Shown: positions 42,710 to 45,238 of the stretch, in pieces
Layout of the letters: each line of letters begins with the position of its first letter
Position numbering within the stretch: the stretch's first letter is position 1
Assembly: GCA_005792145.1 (NCBI GenBank)
Contig: SXSS01000085.1
Span: forward strand, 1-45,238
Direction of reading: 5' to 3'
Source of the DNA: Planctomycetia bacterium
GTDB taxonomy: Bacteria > Planctomycetota > Phycisphaerae > Phycisphaerales > SM1A02
DNA: 45,238 bases
Notes under the pieces: model-generated
Told to the model about the DNA's origin: nothing
The model's input: only the letters and a program-made list of their open reading frames with translations
Databases searched by the model: none
Translations under genes and position numbers: made by a program

Positions 42710-45238
42710 TCAATTATTCGTCAGAGCAGACTTATCCGACTGTCCAACCGACTCGGAGTTTGCTTCGCTTGCAGATTCTTCCGCGGCAATTGCAGATTCG
42801 GCAATTCGACCGCCAGCACCAACTTGTTCAAAGCGAACCGTCACACGCTTGGAGACTCCGCGTTGAGGCATAGTCACACCGTGCAATCTGTGGCAAGCTT
42901 GCATTGTTCGCTTGTGATGGGTGATCACAATGAAGTGACTTTCATCAAGGAATCCACTGAGTGAATTGCAGAACCGTTCGACATTCGCTTCATCGAGAGC
43001 CGCATCGACTTCGTCGAGAATGCAGAAGGGGGCTGGTTTGCTTTTGAAGATCGCCAACAGAAGCGCGACCGTCGTCATGGACTTTTCGCCTCCAGAGAGT
43101 TGGGTGATGATTCGTGGCTCTTTTCCAGGTGGTTTTGCACGGATTTCTATTCCAGATGCAAGCCAATCGATTGTTCCATCTTCCATCGGAATCAGATACA
43201 TATCCGCACTTCCACCGCCGAATAAGCGTCGGAACATTCCGTTTGTTCCGCCGAAATTCTCGCGAACCATGTTGAACGTTTCCTCGAACTGAACCCGACT
43301 TGTGGCATCAAGTTCGACCACCAAGCGTTCCAAGTGTTCCTTCGCCGAATCAATATCAGTCAACTGGTTTGCGAGTTCTTGAGTTCGATTTTCCAATTCA
43401 GTCAGTTCCGCCATCGCATCAAGATTGACATTTCCAAGGGAACGAATTTCGTCGCGCAGTTGATCCGCTTCAAGCGAGGCGATTGCTCGATCAGTCAGCA
43501 CAAATGCACCGGACTCTCGCTCCTCGAGATGAGCGGTCCAGAGTGTTTCAAGTTCGAGCCCAAGTTCTTCGCGTGCTTGCGTTGTCAGAGTCTCAAGACG
43601 CATCGAACATTCGCGTCGAGCCAATTCGGACTCGCTCCATTGGCGCTCAGTTTCAGAAGCAGATTCGCGCAAAGTTCGAAGCACTTCGCCCGCCGCATCG
43701 TTTGCCACAACAGCCATCGAAAGCGATTGCGCCAAATCCGCGAGCCGAACTGCAATCGCATCGTGTTTCTGCTGAGCTCGCTGGGTCACCGAACGGGATT
43801 CTGAAATCGATTCCTCGAGTGTTTCGACATGAGCCTCGCGTCGTCGCAACTGGTCTTCCGCCGTGACGCGCTGTCTGCGAGATTCTTGCAATGCAGTCTC
43901 GATAAGAATTTGTTCGCGCCGAGCAACTTGCGCCCGACTGGTCGTCTCTCCAAGCATCAAGCGCGCGGCGGAAAGAGTTTCTTGCGCTTGATCAAGGATG
44001 TTTTGTCGTTCAAGGGCTTGTTCGCGAGCGCTTGTCGCATTGGCATCCGCCGTGGAAAGTGTTGCGTCGGCAATAGCAAGTCGTTCGATGATCGATGACT
44101 GCTCTTGTTGAGCTGCTTGCGCGCGTCGAGCAATCTCTGCAACTTCAAAGCGCACGGCGACTTGATCGCGTTCGATTCGGGTAATGAGTTGCTCGGTTCG
44201 TTCAGATTGGAATTCGCATTCGATCGCAGTTCTTCGAGCTGTCTGAAGCGCACTATCCCGCTCCTCGTGGCGATCTTTCGCCGCGCTTCCTAGTGCCGCA
44301 ACACGCGATGCGTCATCTTCGATTTCGCGGATGCGTTCGCCGAGAATTTGATTTGAGGAAGTCAATTCCGTCAATTCAGCGCGCCGAATGACCGAACCTC
44401 CGCTGCCGCCGCGAAGCTTTCCAACAGTGACGGTTCGCAGATGATCGATCACTTCACCCGAAAGCGTGACGAACCGCGAACCAGATTCATCTCCAGTCGA
44501 AAGTTGCAATGCTGTCGCGAGATCATTGACCAGCCAAGTTCGTCGAAGCAACGTGTCGATGATTCCTTGCGCGCCACCAGAGACGCGGATGATCGAACCA
44601 AGTGGTCGCGCGCCCTCTGGATAAGCCTGCGCAGAAGCGGGGGATGTTTCGTCGAGAGATTCTGCAATTGTCGCCGGCGCGAATGTGACTCTGCCGTCGA
44701 GTTCACATGCATGAGCCAACAACGGGGAAGATTCCAACGCCCCATCGACAACCAAGCATTCAAGCCAACTTCCAAGTGCTGCTTCAACTGCGACTGCATT
44801 CACTCGATCTGTTGAAACAAGATCTCCTAAAGCTCCACGAACATTTGGGAATTTGTTTTGGTCGCCGAGGACCGTTCGGACTGCGCCGCCCAATCCTTCT
44901 CGCGCCAATTCCATTTCTTCCAGAATCGCTCGACGGCTTTCGCCGCGCGTTCTTTCGTCGCGCAAGGTCATCAATCTTTCATTGATTGCAACACCTTCTT
45001 CGCCATACGACTCGACATTTCGAAGTTCATTGACCACTTCAGTTTGAATCTTCTCGGCAATTGCCTGAGCCTCGGACCGCCGAGTCGCGGCAAGATCGCG
45101 AGCAGCCAAATGAGTCTGCAGTTCGCGCTCTTGTTCGTTCGAGCGAGCAGTCACTCGGACTGATTCGGCTTCGATGGATGCAAGCCGTTCTTCAGCGGCA
45201 TGGCGTCGAGCTGCCAGACGAGACTTTTCGCGTTCGAG
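42710..45238 (-). CDS. smc: Chromosome segregation protein SMC, C-terminal part (842 codons visible)
   Basis: ATPase that loops and organises the chromosome. The frame runs to the right window edge without a start, so the N-terminal Walker A half is outside. Visible parts in order: end of the first coiled coil, hinge (about 44380-44890; [24 protein letters not shown]), a second long coiled coil rich in Glu, Arg and Ala, then the head half with [18 protein letters not shown] (signature motif) and [16 protein letters not shown] (Walker B and D-loop), and THHKRTM. A Ser/Glu-rich tail of about 35 residues follows the usual end. The HdeD-like gene lies 22 bases downstream. Confidence 0.96.
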   Translation of the reverse strand, partial: LEREKSRLAARRHAAEERLASIEAESVRVTARSNEQERELQTHLAARDLAATRRSEAQAIAEKIQTEVVNELRNVESYGEEGVAINERLMTLRDERTRGESRRAILEEMELAREGLGGAVRTVLGDQNKFPNVRGALGDLVSTDRVNAVAVEAALGSWLECLVVDGALESSPLLAHACELDGRVTFAPATIAESLDETSPASAQAYPEGARPLGSIIRVSGGAQGIIDTLLRRTWLVNDLATALQLSTGDESGSRFVTLSGEVIDHLRTVTVGKLRGGSGGSVIRRAELTELTSSNQILGERIREIEDDASRVAALGSAAKDRHEERDSALQTARRTAIECEFQSERTEQLITRIERDQVAVRFEVAEIARRAQAAQQEQSSIIERLAIADATLSTADANATSAREQALERQNILDQAQETLSAARLMLGETTSRAQVARREQILIETALQESRRQRVTAEDQLRRREAHVETLEESISESRSVTQRAQQKHDAIAVRLADLAQSLSMAVVANDAAGEVLRTLRESASETERQWSESELARRECSMRLETLTTQAREELGLELETLWTAHLEERESGAFVLTDRAIASLEADQLRDEIRSLGNVNLDAMAELTELENRTQELANQLTDIDSAKEHLERLVVELDATSRVQFEETFNMVRENFGGTNGMFRRLFGGGSADMYLIPMEDGTIDWLASGIEIRAKPPGKEPRIITQLSGGEKSMTTVALLLAIFKSKPAPFCILDEVDAALDEANVERFCNSLSGFLDESHFIVITHHKRTMQACHRLHGVTMPQRGVSKRVTVRFEQVGAGGRIAESAIAAEESASEANSESVGQSDKSALTNN

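Noticed and set aside
1-45238. CRISPR arrays, insertion sequences, phage genes or rRNA
   Set aside because: I looked for regular short repeats, transposase and integrase motifs and rRNA signatures and saw none; the two tRNAs have no adjacent integrase or obvious attachment duplicates.

Overview
The window looks like chromosomal DNA of a planctomycete, most likely of the class Phycisphaerae. Four things point there: a Minf_1886-family gene, a secreted multi-repeat protein ending in a planctomycete-style dockerin-like tail, a cysteine-pair module typical of such secreted proteins, and a caa3-type oxidase operon carrying its own Rieske/cytochrome b genes. The taxonomic call is inference from gene content; no rRNA gene is present. 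I see no insertion sequence, prophage or CRISPR array.

Layout. Positions 1-4956 (minus strand) hold a three-gene set: a PilT-like ATPase, a GspE/PilB-like protein with a degenerate nucleotide site, and a CvpA-like membrane protein with a large C-terminal domain. guaB (plus) follows, converging on a tRNA-Leu(CAA). Positions 6697-17731 (plus) form a tightly packed respiratory operon: coxB, coxA, coxC, an unrecognised membrane protein, a dihaem cytochrome c, a Rieske protein, cytochrome b fused to a haem c domain, a CtaG-polyferredoxin fusion, a FixH-like protein and an FMN-dependent hydroxyacid oxidase. Seven of its nine junctions are four-base start/stop overlaps. Facing it on the minus strand are an MlaE-like permease and a transglutaminase-fold protein that lacks the catalytic Cys and His.

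Positions 19841-25228 contain the secreted repeat/dockerin protein, an OmpA-family lipoprotein, the Minf_1886 protein and an AI-2E family transporter. Positions 25261-35323 (minus) run nuoJ-K-L-M-N, tRNA-Arg(ACG), polX and ffh. The nuo set is only the distal membrane arm of complex I (no nuoA-I here). Next come pgsA-pgpA (plus), then a membrane protein, lysA and an SRPBCC protein (minus), yyaL and a one-domain asparaginase (plus), an HdeD-like protein, and the C-terminal part of SMC, which runs off the right edge.

How it works together. Complex I (nuo) would feed quinol to the Rieske/cytochrome b module, which would pass electrons through fused or lipid-anchored c-type haems to the haem c domain of CoxB and on to CoxA. 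CtaG, the polyferredoxin and the FixH-like protein are plausibly for copper/redox assembly. The remainder is housekeeping: purine and phosphatidylglycerol synthesis, lysine synthesis, SRP targeting, DNA repair and chromosome organisation. The least explained parts are the GspE-like pseudo-ATPase set, the CtaG-polyferredoxin fusion with an apparent CTG start, the uncharacterised membrane protein in the respiratory operon, and the pseudo-transglutaminase paired with an orphan MlaE.
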